DNA of 64,000 bases. It comes from an uncultured Myxococcales bacterium. Its GTDB lineage: Bacteria; Myxococcota_A; Polyangia; Polyangiales; Polyangiaceae. Positions 1-10,284 of the stretch are shown piece by piece; the stretch's first letter is position 1; each line of letters starts with the position of its first letter. Made by a program: the position numbers and the translations under genes. The stretch is from contig CALFEQ010000097.1 of assembly GCA_937949945.1 (NCBI GenBank), positions 1 to 64,000 on the forward strand. Direction: 5' to 3'. The notes below the pieces were generated by a model that saw nothing but the letters and a program-made list of their open reading frames with translations, had not been told where the DNA came from and searched no databases.

Positions 1-1166
1 GAGCTCTCTCGGAACGCCGCGGGCGGCGCGATGCCCGCCGAGCTCTCTCGGAACGTCCCGGTGGGCGGGAGAGGTGCGGTCGCGACCGGGGCCGGCACCT
101 GCGCCGACGGAACCGCGAAAGGGTCTGCGGCGGCCGCGATCGGCATGGGGGCCGAGAGCGGCTGCGTCCCGAGCTGCGGCTGCGGCTGCGGCGCCGGCGT
201 GAAGGCGGGAGACGGCGAAGGCGAGAGCGACGGCGAAGGCGAGAGCGACGGCGAAGGTGAGAGCGACGGCGAAGGCGAGAGCGCGGGCGCCGGCGTGAGG
301 GACGGCGAGGGCGCGAACGCCGTCGCGGCCGCCGAGGCGCCCGACGGGCCGAGCCCGATGTCGTCGAGGCTCGAGCTCGCCGCCGGACGGAGCGGCACGA
401 CGTTGCTGCGCGAGACCGAAGGCGCGGAAGGCGTCATCGGTCGCGGCGCAGGCGGCGCGGGCGTGATCCGCTGCGCGGACGGACGGGGCGCCGCCGGCGG
501 TGCCGGGGTGACCCGTTGCGCGGACGGTCGCGGCTCCTGCGGCGCGGCAGGCTGCTTCGGCTCGGACCGCACCGACGGCGAGCGCGGGGCCGGAGGCGGC
601 TCCGCCGAGGGAGAGCTCACGAGCGCCGGGCGGTTGCCCATCGCGGCTTCGCGGACGAGCGCGGCGAGATCCGGGATGCTGCGGATCGGGCGCCACTCCT
701 CGAGCCCTTCCTGCCAGCAGAGCGAGTCCTCCGTCACCGCGCCGGCGGCGGCCTTCCGTCGGAGCTCGGAGATGCGGACCGGACCGACCGGCACGCCGTT
801 GATCGCGACGTACCACTCGTCGGTGACGCTCAGCTCGATCGGGTTCTTGGCCGGTCCGTCCGGTACGCTCGCGGGCGACTCCTGGACGTTGCTCTTGAAG
901 GCACCGGCCAGCGCGCTGCTCCCCGTGGACGACGAGGTGCGCGGCTTGGCGGCCGAGAGGCTCGTCGCGAGCCCGCCGCTCTTCTGCGCGGGCTTCGGCG
1001 CCGTGCCCGGGCCGGGAGCGGCTCCCGCCACGCTCGTCTCCGTGACGGCGGCCCGGATCTCGATCTGGTGTCCGCACTTGCGACACTTCATGCGGACGGT
1101 CTTCCCCGCCACCTTCTCGTCGGCGATTTGGTACTTCGCCTTGCAGTTGTCGCAGAGGAACTTCAT
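1..1166 (-). CDS. Zinc-ribbon / GYF-domain protein, C-terminus beyond window edge
   Basis: The gene starts at the ATG at 1166 and runs off the left edge, so the C-terminus is missing. The N-terminus has two CxxC pairs (Cys5/Cys8 and Cys28/Cys31), the MJ0042-type zinc ribbon common at the start of myxobacterial proteins. At about residues 115-170 is a GYF_2-like domain (WYVAINGVPVGPV, then a WQEGLEEW stretch). The rest is a Pro/Ser/Ala-rich linker with four SPSPSL-type repeats. In related proteins such linkers often lead to membrane segments or effector domains, but none is visible here. Function is unknown; a peptide-binding adaptor role is only an inference from GYF. Confidence 0.8.
   Translation of the reverse strand, partial: MKFLCDNCKAKYQIADEKVAGKTVRMKCRKCGHQIEIRAAVTETSVAGAAPGPGTAPKPAQKSGGLATSLSAAKPRTSSSTGSSALAGAFKSNVQESPASVPDGPAKNPIELSVTDEWYVAINGVPVGPVRISELRRKAAAGAVTEDSLCWQEGLEEWRPIRSIPDLAALVREAAMGNRPALVSSPSAEPPPAPRSPSVRSEPKQPAAPQEPRPSAQRVTPAPPAAPRPSAQRITPAPPAPRPMTPSAPSVSRSNVVPLRPAASSSLDDIGLGPSGASAAATAFAPSPSLTPAPALSPSPSLSPSPSLSPSPSLSPSPSPAFTPAPQPQPQLGTQPLSAPMPIAAAADPFAVPSAQVPAPVATAPLPPTGTFRESSAGIAPPAAFRES
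211..282. repeat. Four 18-bp tandem repeats inside the zinc-ribbon/GYF gene
   Basis: Four consecutive copies of an 18-bp unit (GACGGCGAAGGCGAGAGC on the plus strand, one copy with a single change) encode repeated Ser-Pro-Ser-Pro-Ser-Leu on the minus strand. The unit is a multiple of three, so copy changes would lengthen or shorten the linker without a frameshift. Confidence 0.9.
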
Positions 1167-1281
1167 CGGACCGGGCGCGCGGGGGGCGTCTTCGAAAGAC
1201 TAGCCCCTTTGTGCTCGTACGCGCGACAGGAGAGAAAGCTCTCGTTGGACGTTCGGAGCACTCGACCTACTCAGGCGACCG

Positions 1282-2781
1282 TCACAGCAGTCGCATCATG
1301 TGTTGCTTGATCGACTCACGCGTCTCGGCGTCCGGTGCGGTGTGGACGGCGCGTTCCCACATCTCGATGGCCTTGTTCTTGAACCCGGCCTTCTCGTAGA
1401 GGACCGCGAGGTTCTTCAGCGCCGGGAAATGCCGCGGGTTGAGGTCGACGGCGCGCTCGAGCTCCGTGATGCCGTCGTAGAACTGACCGCGCTTGCCGTA
1501 GATGAGCGCGAGGTGGTAGCGCAGGCGGTAGGCGAGGGGGTCGATCGAGATTCCCTTCTTCAACAGCGAGATCGCGAGGTCGACCTCGCCGTTCCTGTAC
1601 GCCGCGATGCCCTCCTCGAGGTACGTCGCGGCCTCCCGGTCGATGCGCTCGGGATCGCGCGGCGGCTGTGCTGCGGCGCCTTTCTCGAGGAGCCGCTCGA
1701 CCTTCGAGACGAGGTCCGCGATCCGGAAGGGCTTCTCGAGGTAGTCCTCGATGCCGTAGTTCGCCTTCAGATCCTCGACGATGCGCCACCCCCTGTAGAC
1801 GGCGCTCATCATGATGATGGGGATCGCACCGTACTTCGCGCTGCCCTTGATCCGCCGCGCGATGTCGAACCCGTGCACCTCGGGCAGCATCGCGTCGAGC
1901 AGGATGAGATCGGGCATCTCCTCCTTGACGATCCGGAGCGCGAGCAGGCCGCGATCGGCCTCCATGATCGTGTGCCCGCGATCGGTGAGCAGCCGCCGGA
2001 CGAGCTTCCGGATGTCCTCCTCGTCGTCGACGACGAGGATGCGCTTGCCGCTCTTGCCCTTCGTCGGCTCCGCGCCCTCCACGCGCGGATCGATCCCGGC
2101 CGCGTTGCGGAGCTCCTCCGTGAGCATCTCGACGCGCGAGACCTCCTCGCCGAGCTCGCCGAAGTCGGTCGTCGACAGCGAGGTCTCCGCCGCGGACTGC
2201 TGGATCTGTTGATCGATGACGACGGGCGGCGCGCCGGGCGCCACGCTCTCGCGCTCGCGGCGGCTCGGGTCGGTGACGTCGCGATCGCTCGCGGCGCTCG
2301 GCGCCTTCGGGCCCACGTAGCGCGTCTGGCCCTGCTCCTTCGCGTCGTAGGCGGCGCGGATCGTCTGCTCGAGGGTCGTCGAGATGGCGACGTACGGGTA
2401 GATGCGCCGGCCCGTGACGAACTCGAGCTCGTCGATGACGCGCTTGTCGTGCGGGTTCGCCATCGCGAGGAAGAGGCGATCGTCGCGGACGAGCACCGGC
2501 AGGACGCGGCTCGACTCGGCGACCTCGCGAGGCACCATGTCGAGGTGCTCGAGGGCGATCGACACCATGTTGAGGTCGATCCCCGGCACGCCGAACTGCT
2601 CGGAGAGCGCGCGGAGGACCTCCGTCTCCGGTACGACGCCGCTCGACGCGATGCGGGAGGCGAGGGGGACGCCGTCCCGCGCGTTCTTCTGGGTCGCGAG
2701 CTGGCGTTCGAGCTCTTCGGGGGAGATCAGCCGCCGCTTGAGGAGGATGCGGCCGATTGGCTTCTTCTCGTCGCTCGACAT
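1282..2781 (-). CDS. MshEN domain - response receiver - TPR protein
   Basis: The 499-residue protein has three parts. Residues 1 to about 155 resemble the N-terminal domain of type II secretion/pilus ATPases (MshEN; 'LISPEELERQL', 'LNMVSIALEHLDMVPREVA'). Residues about 247-365 are a receiver domain with 'ILVVDDEED', the phosphoacceptor region 'LILLDAMLP' and the 'EKPF' lysine. The last ~120 residues are TPR repeats. No ATPase core and no DNA-binding domain follow. In some ATPases MshEN domains bind c-di-GMP, so this may join a nucleotide signal to phosphorylation and TPR protein contacts; that is inference. It lies 28 bp downstream of tgt and could be cotranscribed with queA-tgt. Confidence 0.85.
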   Translation of the reverse strand: MSSDEKKPIGRILLKRRLISPEELERQLATQKNARDGVPLASRIASSGVVPETEVLRALSEQFGVPGIDLNMVSIALEHLDMVPREVAESSRVLPVLVRDDRLFLAMANPHDKRVIDELEFVTGRRIYPYVAISTTLEQTIRAAYDAKEQGQTRYVGPKAPSAASDRDVTDPSRRERESVAPGAPPVVIDQQIQQSAAETSLSTTDFGELGEEVSRVEMLTEELRNAAGIDPRVEGAEPTKGKSGKRILVVDDEEDIRKLVRRLLTDRGHTIMEADRGLLALRIVKEEMPDLILLDAMLPEVHGFDIARRIKGSAKYGAIPIIMMSAVYRGWRIVEDLKANYGIEDYLEKPFRIADLVSKVERLLEKGAAAQPPRDPERIDREAATYLEEGIAAYRNGEVDLAISLLKKGISIDPLAYRLRYHLALIYGKRGQFYDGITELERAVDLNPRHFPALKNLAVLYEKAGFKNKAIEMWERAVHTAPDAETRESIKQHMMRLL

Positions 2782-2809
2782 GCCTGGGTCGACCTCCGCC
2801 CAATCCAGC

Positions 2810-4012
2810 TCAGAGTACCTGATTTTCCTGCGTCATGCGGTCGAGCGTTCTCGCTTTGTACGCAGGCCACTGTCCGGCGCGGATCGCCTCGCGCGCCCCA
2901 CGCACGAGCTCACCGTACCAGTGCAAGTTGTGCAGGCTGAGGAGGCGGAGGACGGTCATCTCTCCCGCGAGGAAGAGATGCCGCAGGTATCCTCGTGCGT
3001 ATCCGCCGCTGCAGCAGGGACAGGCGCACTCGGGATCGATCGGGAGCGGGTCGTCCTTGAAGCGCGCCTGCTTGATGACGACCTTCCCGAACCGCGTCAG
3101 CGCCTGTCCGTTGCGCGCGTTGCGCGTGGGCAGCACGCAGTCGAACATGTCGACGCCGGCGTCGATCGCCTCGAGCAAGTCGCGCGGCGTGCCGACGCCC
3201 ATCAGGTACCGCGGGCGCTCCGGATCGAGCACGTGCGCGATCTCGTGGAGCGTCTCGTACATCTTCGGGATCGGCTCGCCGACGGAGAAGCCGCCGAGCG
3301 CGAGCCCGTCGAACGGCGGGTCGAGCGCGGCGAGCTCCTCGGCGTGCGCGCGGCGCAGGTCGGCGAAGCACGCTCCCTGTACGATGCCGAAGAGGGCCTG
3401 CCCCTCGGGTCGCTCGGTCGCGAGCGCGCGGCGCGCCCAGCGCGTCGTGCGCGCGACGGCGGCCTCGACCTCGTGGCGAGGCGCGTCACCGGGCGGACAC
3501 ACGTCGAGCTGCATCTGGATGTCGGCGCCGAGCTTGCCCTGGACGCGCACGGCGACCTCCGGAGAGAGGTGATGCCGCGTGCCGTCGAGGTGCGAGCGGA
3601 ACGTGAAGCCCTCCTCGTCGAGGGTGACGAGCGACCGTAGCGCGCCCGGATCGCCCGCCTTCGCGGCGGGACGCGGGATGTTGCCGCCGAGCGAGAAGGC
3701 CTGGAAGCCGCCCGAGTCGGTCAGCATGGCGTGCGGCCACCGCGTGAAGCCGTGGAGCCCGCCGAGCCGCGCGACGATGTCCGGCCCGGGCCGCAGCCAG
3801 AGGTGGTACGTGTTGCCGAGCACGATCTTGGCGCCCGTCGACGCGACCTCGTCGGGGGTCAGGCCCTTCACGCTGCCCTGGGTACCGACGGGCATGAACG
3901 TCGGCGTCTCGACGTCTCCGTGCGGTGTCGTGAGGATCGCCGCGCGTGCGTGTCCGGTCTCGGACCGTGCGAGCACGCGGAACGCGAACCCTTTCGAGCG
4001 CGGTGCGGTCAT
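2810..4012 (-). CDS. tgt: Queuine/preQ1 tRNA-guanine transglycosylase
   Basis: 400 residues, the normal size for bacterial Tgt, which swaps the guanine at tRNA position 34 for preQ1 in queuosine synthesis. Visible motifs are 'MLTDSGGFQAFSLG' near the base-binding site, 'GVGTPRDLLEAIDAGVDMFDCVLPTRNARNG' split around the catalytic aspartate, and the zinc site CxCxxC ('CACPCC') followed by 'RHL'. The start is the ATG at 4012, which overlaps the queA stop by four bases (ATGA). A longer upstream reading in this frame would lie inside queA and is rejected. The queA-tgt order fits one operon. Confidence 0.97.
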   Translation of the reverse strand: MTAPRSKGFAFRVLARSETGHARAAILTTPHGDVETPTFMPVGTQGSVKGLTPDEVASTGAKIVLGNTYHLWLRPGPDIVARLGGLHGFTRWPHAMLTDSGGFQAFSLGGNIPRPAAKAGDPGALRSLVTLDEEGFTFRSHLDGTRHHLSPEVAVRVQGKLGADIQMQLDVCPPGDAPRHEVEAAVARTTRWARRALATERPEGQALFGIVQGACFADLRRAHAEELAALDPPFDGLALGGFSVGEPIPKMYETLHEIAHVLDPERPRYLMGVGTPRDLLEAIDAGVDMFDCVLPTRNARNGQALTRFGKVVIKQARFKDDPLPIDPECACPCCSGGYARGYLRHLFLAGEMTVLRLLSLHNLHWYGELVRGAREAIRAGQWPAYKARTLDRMTQENQVL

Positions 4013-5124
4013 GCGAGCGCGCCCTCCTCGGCCGTCGCGGCCGCTGGGTCGCGCCGGAGGAGCATCGCATCTCCGTAGGAGAAGAAGCGGTACCGCTCCT
4101 TCACGGCGACGCGATACGCCGAGAGCACGCGATCGATCCCGCTGAACGCGCACACGAGGGCGAGCAGCGTCGAGCGGGGCAGGTGGAAGTTCGTGAGCAG
4201 GCCGTCGACCACGCGGAACCGATGCCCGGGTTGGATGAGGATGCGCGTCTCCTCGGCGCACGGGCGGACGTGCCCCTCTCGCTCGGGATCCGCGGCGGAC
4301 TCGAGCGCCCGCACGACCGTGGTGCCGACGGCGTACACGGGCGCGCCGCGCTCGCGCGCCCGCGCGACGGCGCTGGCGAGCTTGCGCGGGACCTCGAAGT
4401 ACTCGGCGTGCATCACGTGATCGTCGAGGTCTTCCGTCTTCACCGGCTCGAAGGTACCGAGACCGACGTGGAGTGTACACGCGGCGATCTCGCAGCCCCG
4501 GCCCTCGAGCCGCCGCATGAGGGGCTGCGTCAGATGGAGCCCCGCCGTGGGCGCCGCCACCGCGCCGGGCGCGCGGGCGAAGACCGTCTGGTAGCGCTCT
4601 TCGTCTTCGGGTCTCGGCTCGCGCTTGATGTACGGCGGTAGCGGCACGCGGGCCGTCGTCTCGAGCGCCCGGTCCACGTCGACGGCCGCGTCGCGCGTCG
4701 AGAGCCGGACGAGGAAGAGCCCGTCGTCCGCCTTGCCCTCCACCTCCACGACGAGGGGGCCGCTCGAGACGCGGACCCCGGGCTTGAGCGGCTTGGACGC
4801 GCGCGCCATCGCCCTCCAGCGCTGGGCGCGCCGATCTTCGGCGGTCTCGACGTCGTCGCCCGGCTCGCGGCGGACGAGGAAGATCTCGACCTTGCCGCCG
4901 GTGCCCTCCTTCGTGCCGAGGATGCGCGCGCGGATCACCTTCGTGTCGTTCACCACGAGGAGGCTTCCGGGCGGGATGTGATCGGCGAGCGCCGCGACGG
5001 TCGTGTGCGTGATCTCGCCGGGACCGTGTCCGACCACCATCAGGCGCGCCTGCTCGCGCTCGGGCGCCGGCTCCTGCGCGATGAGCTCGGCCGGCAGATC
5101 GTAAGAGAAGCGCTCGACGCGCAT
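4009..5124 (-). CDS. queA: S-adenosylmethionine:tRNA ribosyltransferase-isomerase
   Basis: 371 residues, close to known QueA (about 350). QueA moves the ribosyl group of SAM onto preQ1-tRNA to form epoxyqueuosine. Family stretches seen are 'FSYDLPAELIAQ', 'LLVVNDTKVIRARI', 'AAPTAGLHLT' and the C-terminal 'SYGDAMLL'. The 3' end overlaps tgt by four bases, indicating translational coupling. The region ahead of its ATG (5125-5177) separates it from the orphan receiver gene, so the operon promoter probably lies there or within the upstream gene. Confidence 0.97.
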   Translation of the reverse strand: MRVERFSYDLPAELIAQEPAPEREQARLMVVGHGPGEITHTTVAALADHIPPGSLLVVNDTKVIRARILGTKEGTGGKVEIFLVRREPGDDVETAEDRRAQRWRAMARASKPLKPGVRVSSGPLVVEVEGKADDGLFLVRLSTRDAAVDVDRALETTARVPLPPYIKREPRPEDEERYQTVFARAPGAVAAPTAGLHLTQPLMRRLEGRGCEIAACTLHVGLGTFEPVKTEDLDDHVMHAEYFEVPRKLASAVARARERGAPVYAVGTTVVRALESAADPEREGHVRPCAEETRILIQPGHRFRVVDGLLTNFHLPRSTLLALVCAFSGIDRVLSAYRVAVKERYRFFSYGDAMLLRRDPAAATAEEGALA

Positions 5125-5177
5125 GCGGCGCTCCTTAGCACGCGCATGGCCGCGCCATCAGCGCGTCTACGCGCCTG

Positions 5178-5705
5178 TCAGCGATCGCTCTCGTCGTTCG
5201 CGGCCGCCGACAGCGTCTCGGGTCCGGGGTGGCGGAGCGTCGGGGCGGTTCGGGAGATCGGCCTCGTCGACGGTGGGATGCTCCCGATGCGTCGGGTCAC
5301 GCCGGACCCGGGCTCGGCAGCCCACAGGCGGCGCGAGCTCGGCGGGGCGGCGACCTTGGACCGGACGAACTCGACGACCTCGTGCAGGTCGTAGGGCTTC
5401 GGGATGAATCCGCTCACTCCGCAGTCGGCGCGCTCGAGCTGGCGCTCGCTCAGGTGATAGGTGCTCGTGAGCAGCACGCGCACCCCCGGATGGTTCGCGC
5501 GGATCTCACGGGCGAACTCGAGGCCGTTGCACGTGGTCTCGTTGCGGAGCATCAGGTCGACGATCGCGAGAGCGACCCGGCGCGAGGAGAGGGCAGTGCG
5601 TGCCTCGTTCGCCGTTGCAGCGACGATCACCTCGTAGCCTTCCACGCGCAGTGCGCTCGCGAGGACCGCCGCGTCGCTATCGGTGTCGACGAGCAAGATG
5701 GTCAT
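5178..5705 (-). CDS. Single-domain response regulator (orphan receiver)
   Basis: The chosen start is the ATG at 5705 (MTILLVDTDSD), which puts the receiver directly at the N-terminus; an upstream in-frame start would add 22 residues of no receiver character. The phosphoacceptor is Asp50 ('AIVDLML') and the conserved lysine is Lys103 ('FIPKPYD'). About 65 residues after the receiver are low-complexity, rich in Ser/Pro/Arg, with no output domain. No kinase adjoins it. The next gene upstream is a sigma-54 response regulator, but a 163-bp gap with palindromes separates them, so it probably has its own promoter. Confidence 0.85.
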   Translation of the reverse strand: MTILLVDTDSDAAVLASALRVEGYEVIVAATANEARTALSSRRVALAIVDLMLRNETTCNGLEFAREIRANHPGVRVLLTSTYHLSERQLERADCGVSGFIPKPYDLHEVVEFVRSKVAAPPSSRRLWAAEPGSGVTRRIGSIPPSTRPISRTAPTLRHPGPETLSAAANDESDR

Positions 5706-5791
5706 GGCCTGCCAACTCCGGGGGCGCGACCGAGCAAGGGGGATGCCAGGTCGAGCGTCGCGGAAATCCACCGCCCGGCTGACGGTAGCGT

Positions 5792-5815
5792 TTCAGATCT
5801 GAATGCACCAGTGCA
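5792..5815. promoter_or_regulatory. 12-bp palindrome plus adjoining inverted repeat upstream of orphan receiver
   Basis: TTCAGATCTGAA (5792-5803) is a perfect palindrome, followed directly by TGCAC-CA-GTGCA (5804-5815). They lie in the 163-bp gap ahead of the receiver gene, where an operator is plausible. A near-identical palindrome, CTCAGATCTGAG, sits at 28163-28174 upstream of malQ. No regulator can be assigned. Confidence 0.35.
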
Positions 5816-5868
5816 ACTTTGCATCCCCGGCCACTTTCCGGGGCGCCGCGTTTGCAGGCGCGAAGGGA

Positions 5869-7227
<1,359 letters not shown>

Positions 7228-7431
7228 CGCGGTGGTCTGATGCTGAAGCAGTGAGGACGTAGCGCAGCAGAAGGGGCCGAACGCATCCCGGCGCCGGCCC
7301 TCTCGAAACGCGACATATACCGCGCCCCTACGACTACCGGAAGCACCGCATCACCGCCTGCCGGTCGGCCGCTGCGGCTCGGCAATCGCCGAATCCTCTT
7401 GGGGCTTTACGGACGGCGTCCGGCGAAGCCG

Positions 7432-8079
7432 TCAGTCGACCGCGGCGTCGCCTTCGTCGTCGGGGCCGGCATCTTGCCCGGCATCTTCGGGGGCGCCGGC
7501 TTCCGAGCCGGCATCCTCGGACGTGACGGCGCCCCCAATCCCGCGGATCCACGAGCGCACGAGCTCGAGCGTCTCTTCCGGGTACACGTAGTCCCGGGGC
7601 TCCTTCGGCATGGTGCCCCGGAGGCCGGCGTCCGTCCTCCGGCGCATGATGCGGAACAACCCGGACCGGTCGGGGTTCTCCACGTCCTCGAGCTCGACCA
7701 AGCGCTTGTCGAACATCGACCGGCAGCAGCCGCGCTCGTCGTAACACTCGGGGCCGCTTCCCGACCTCGCCCCATCGCCCTGGGGGGTTCCGTGGCAGCT
7801 CTCGTTGAAGGCGCAGCTCCCGGGTTTCCCGACCGGAGCGAGCACGTCTTCGTAGAGCGTGTGCCACTCCGGAAGAGCGCACGCCCGCTCGATGAGCGCC
7901 TCTTGCAGCGGGTTGCCCGCGTCGAAGACCGGCGGCGTGGTCGCGAGGACGCCCGCCTCCGTCAGGCCGCCCCCCGTCACCTCGCCCCCCGCCGTCGCGC
8001 ACGCCGCGAACGCGCTGGCGACCGCCGTGGCCGCCATGACGGACAAGCCCGCCTGCAGCTTCGTCGATCGTCGGGGCAT
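7432..8079 (-). CDS. Putative lipoprotein with cytochrome-c-like CxxxxCH stretch
   Basis: The start at 8079 gives MPRRSTKLQ, a hydrophobic segment and a lipobox-like 'FAAC' near residue 28, so export as a lipoprotein is likely. The middle has 'SCAFNESCHG' and a short Cys-rich 'ERGCC'. This resembles planctomycete-type cytochrome-like domains seen in secreted proteins of these bacteria, but it is not the standard CxxCH, so heme binding is doubtful. The C-terminus is Asp/Ala/Gly-rich. It follows the barrel gene by 31 bp and is probably cotranscribed. No specific function is known. Confidence 0.75.
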   Translation of the reverse strand: MPRRSTKLQAGLSVMAATAVASAFAACATAGGEVTGGGLTEAGVLATTPPVFDAGNPLQEALIERACALPEWHTLYEDVLAPVGKPGSCAFNESCHGTPQGDGARSGSGPECYDERGCCRSMFDKRLVELEDVENPDRSGLFRIMRRRTDAGLRGTMPKEPRDYVYPEETLELVRSWIRGIGGAVTSEDAGSEAGAPEDAGQDAGPDDEGDAAVD

Positions 8080-8110
8080 GACGCCTTCCAACGCTAAGGG
8101 ACGTGGGCGG

Positions 8111-10129
8111 TCAGAACAAGACGCCGAGGATGAGCCTCACGGTCTGCGCCGTCGACAGGCTCCAGTCCGCGATCTTCGCCGCATCCTGCTCTTGCGGGAG
8201 GTACTCGAGGCCGGCCATCGGGAAGAAGACGCCGTACTGGAGGGCCGCGTAGAAGCCGCCCATCTTGTTCGGGTCGTCGTTCAGCGAGCCGTCCTTCGAT
8301 TGGTAGTAGAGCTGCGCGTCCAGCTCGACGCCGAGATCACGCCTGTTGCCCGGCGTCTGGACGAACTCGCTCGCGCGGCTCCAGATGACCGCCGCACCGC
8401 CGCCGAACTTCTGCCCGTTCGGGTTCCGTACGAAGTCGTACTCGACGCTCGGCCGGAAGTAGTACGCGTTCTGGACGCGCGTGAGGATCCGGCGGAAGAA
8501 GATGTAGTCGACGTAGTAGGCCGGGTGGAACCGGAACGTCGAGATCGCGCCCTCGCTCAGTCGCGGCTGGAGGCCGCTCGTCCCGGGCGCGAGGCCCTCC
8601 ACGTTCGGATCGCCGCTCGCCCATCCGTGGCCGAACTGCAGCCGGAGCTTGTCCTCGACGGCGCGGAACTCCGCCTGCGTCGCGAGCCCCCACATCCGGA
8701 GCTTCATCGGATCGGTGACGCGCGTGCCGGCGGGCGAGTTCTCGATCGAGCCCCAGATCGTGGCGAGCTCCGCCTCGACCCGCAGCTTGTTGAACAGGAA
8801 CTGCACCCAGAGGTCGGGGATGAACGCCTCCGCGCCGCGTCGCTCGAAGCCGTTGTTCGCGACCGTGCGATCGAACGTGATCGGGTTCTGCCCGGCCACG
8901 ACGTCGATCGTCTGCTTGCGATACATCGCGAACAGACCGCCGTTGAGGACCACGTCGCCGCGCGAGAGCTTGAGTCGCTGGAGCTCCGGGTTCATGCGGC
9001 GCGCCGCGAACAAGGACCACTGCGCGACGTTCGCGAGGTTCGCGGTGTTGTACGGCTGCCCGCCGTAGACGTCGTAGGGCGACGCGTTCGTCGGGCCGCT
9101 CGAGACGAAGTCCCAGGCGCCTCCGAAGTAGACGTCGAGCGACTTGAGGCCGGAGACGAACATGATGCGGTCGACGTTCGACTGGTAGTCGCAGTCGATG
9201 CAGTCGCCCGCGTTCATCACCATGCCGAGGCCCCAGTGGTTCGGCATCCGCCCGAAGCGGAGCTGTCCGATGGGCGTCATGTACTCGGCCCACGCGCGCT
9301 GCACGTCGATCGAGTTCCGGAACCCGTTGATGCCCGCCGTCGGCGGACCCTGCGTCGTCGAGAGGAACCCGAGCGGCGCGTAGCCGTTGTAGCCGTTCAC
9401 CGCCGGGCTGTAGCCCGTCGCGCCGACGCCGCTCGGACGCATCGCGTATGCGTCGGGCGTCGAGCCGAGCACGAGGTTGTCGAGGAGATCGATCTGGGAC
9501 AGGATGCGAAGGTTGTCCGAGATGTGGATCTCCGGGTTGAGGCGGAGGCGAAGGTTCGCGTGCGCCTGCGACTTGTCGTAGCACTCGCCGAACTGGCCCG
9601 CGGCGTTCGGCTCGCCGCAGAGGAGCACCTGCCGCCGCTGACCGTTCCGGTCCGTGAACGTGTTGTCGAGCGGCTGCCCCCAGAGGTTCGCGTCCCCCTG
9701 CCCCGGCGCGTCGTGGCGGCCGAGCGAGAAGTTGTGAAAGAGCTCGCCGCGCGTACGGAAGTAGCCGTGGAGCTCGATGATCGGCCTCGTGTGCGACCAC
9801 CAGTCTTCGCTGTAGACGTCGGACGGGCGGCTGCCGATCGTGCCGTCGGCGGTCGGACGCTCGCGACCCTGGCGGAGCAGCTTCTCCTGGTCGGCGCTCG
9901 GGTCGACCTTGGGCTGCTGCTCCTCTTCCGGAGGAAGCAGGTCGTCGCTCGTCGTCGGAGGCTCGCCGGCGGCCGGATCGGTGGCCGGCGGCGGCTCGGG
10001 TGGCCGCGGCGTGTCCGTGTCCTGCGCGTACGCGCTCGTCGAGACGAGGAGCGCGGCGCAGCATAGAGCCAAGCGAAAGCCGAAGGATCTCGGCCCCACC
10101 GACGGCTCCTCTGATGAGTGGGGGACCAT
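8111..10129 (-). CDS. Outer-membrane beta-barrel protein (TIGR04551-like)
   Basis: The ATG at 10129 is preceded by AGAAGG at good spacing and gives a clear signal peptide (hydrophobic core 'LALCCAALLVSTSAYA', cut before QDTDTP). A GTG 48 bp upstream is less likely. The 672-residue product has a Pro/Glu-rich linker, then a long body of alternating polar and hydrophobic residues with many aromatic girdle residues and a C-terminal hydrophobic/aromatic strand ending in Phe, as expected for an outer-membrane barrel. It looks like the large myxobacterial family annotated TIGR04551, whose function is not established. The gene below it encodes a lipoprotein. Confidence 0.8.
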   Translation of the reverse strand: MVPHSSEEPSVGPRSFGFRLALCCAALLVSTSAYAQDTDTPRPPEPPPATDPAAGEPPTTSDDLLPPEEEQQPKVDPSADQEKLLRQGRERPTADGTIGSRPSDVYSEDWWSHTRPIIELHGYFRTRGELFHNFSLGRHDAPGQGDANLWGQPLDNTFTDRNGQRRQVLLCGEPNAAGQFGECYDKSQAHANLRLRLNPEIHISDNLRILSQIDLLDNLVLGSTPDAYAMRPSGVGATGYSPAVNGYNGYAPLGFLSTTQGPPTAGINGFRNSIDVQRAWAEYMTPIGQLRFGRMPNHWGLGMVMNAGDCIDCDYQSNVDRIMFVSGLKSLDVYFGGAWDFVSSGPTNASPYDVYGGQPYNTANLANVAQWSLFAARRMNPELQRLKLSRGDVVLNGGLFAMYRKQTIDVVAGQNPITFDRTVANNGFERRGAEAFIPDLWVQFLFNKLRVEAELATIWGSIENSPAGTRVTDPMKLRMWGLATQAEFRAVEDKLRLQFGHGWASGDPNVEGLAPGTSGLQPRLSEGAISTFRFHPAYYVDYIFFRRILTRVQNAYYFRPSVEYDFVRNPNGQKFGGGAAVIWSRASEFVQTPGNRRDLGVELDAQLYYQSKDGSLNDDPNKMGGFYAALQYGVFFPMAGLEYLPQEQDAAKIADWSLSTAQTVRLILGVLF

Positions 10130-10284
10130 TCGGGCCGACCTTCTAACACAAGCGGGCAAGGGTGTGTGGCCGAGCACGAACGACTCGGTTGAACGCCGAG
10201 AGCCTTTGATTCAATTGGGCTCTTCGTCGGTCTCGTGTCCGCGCACGGGGGCGCGCGCGCTTTCGCGCCTCGTTCCGTGCTCGA

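Noticed and set aside
31..1203. 390-codon plus-strand frame over the first gene
   Set aside because: Gly/Ala/Glu repeats are the complement of the Ser/Pro linker; the minus-strand frame has the zinc ribbon and GYF motifs.
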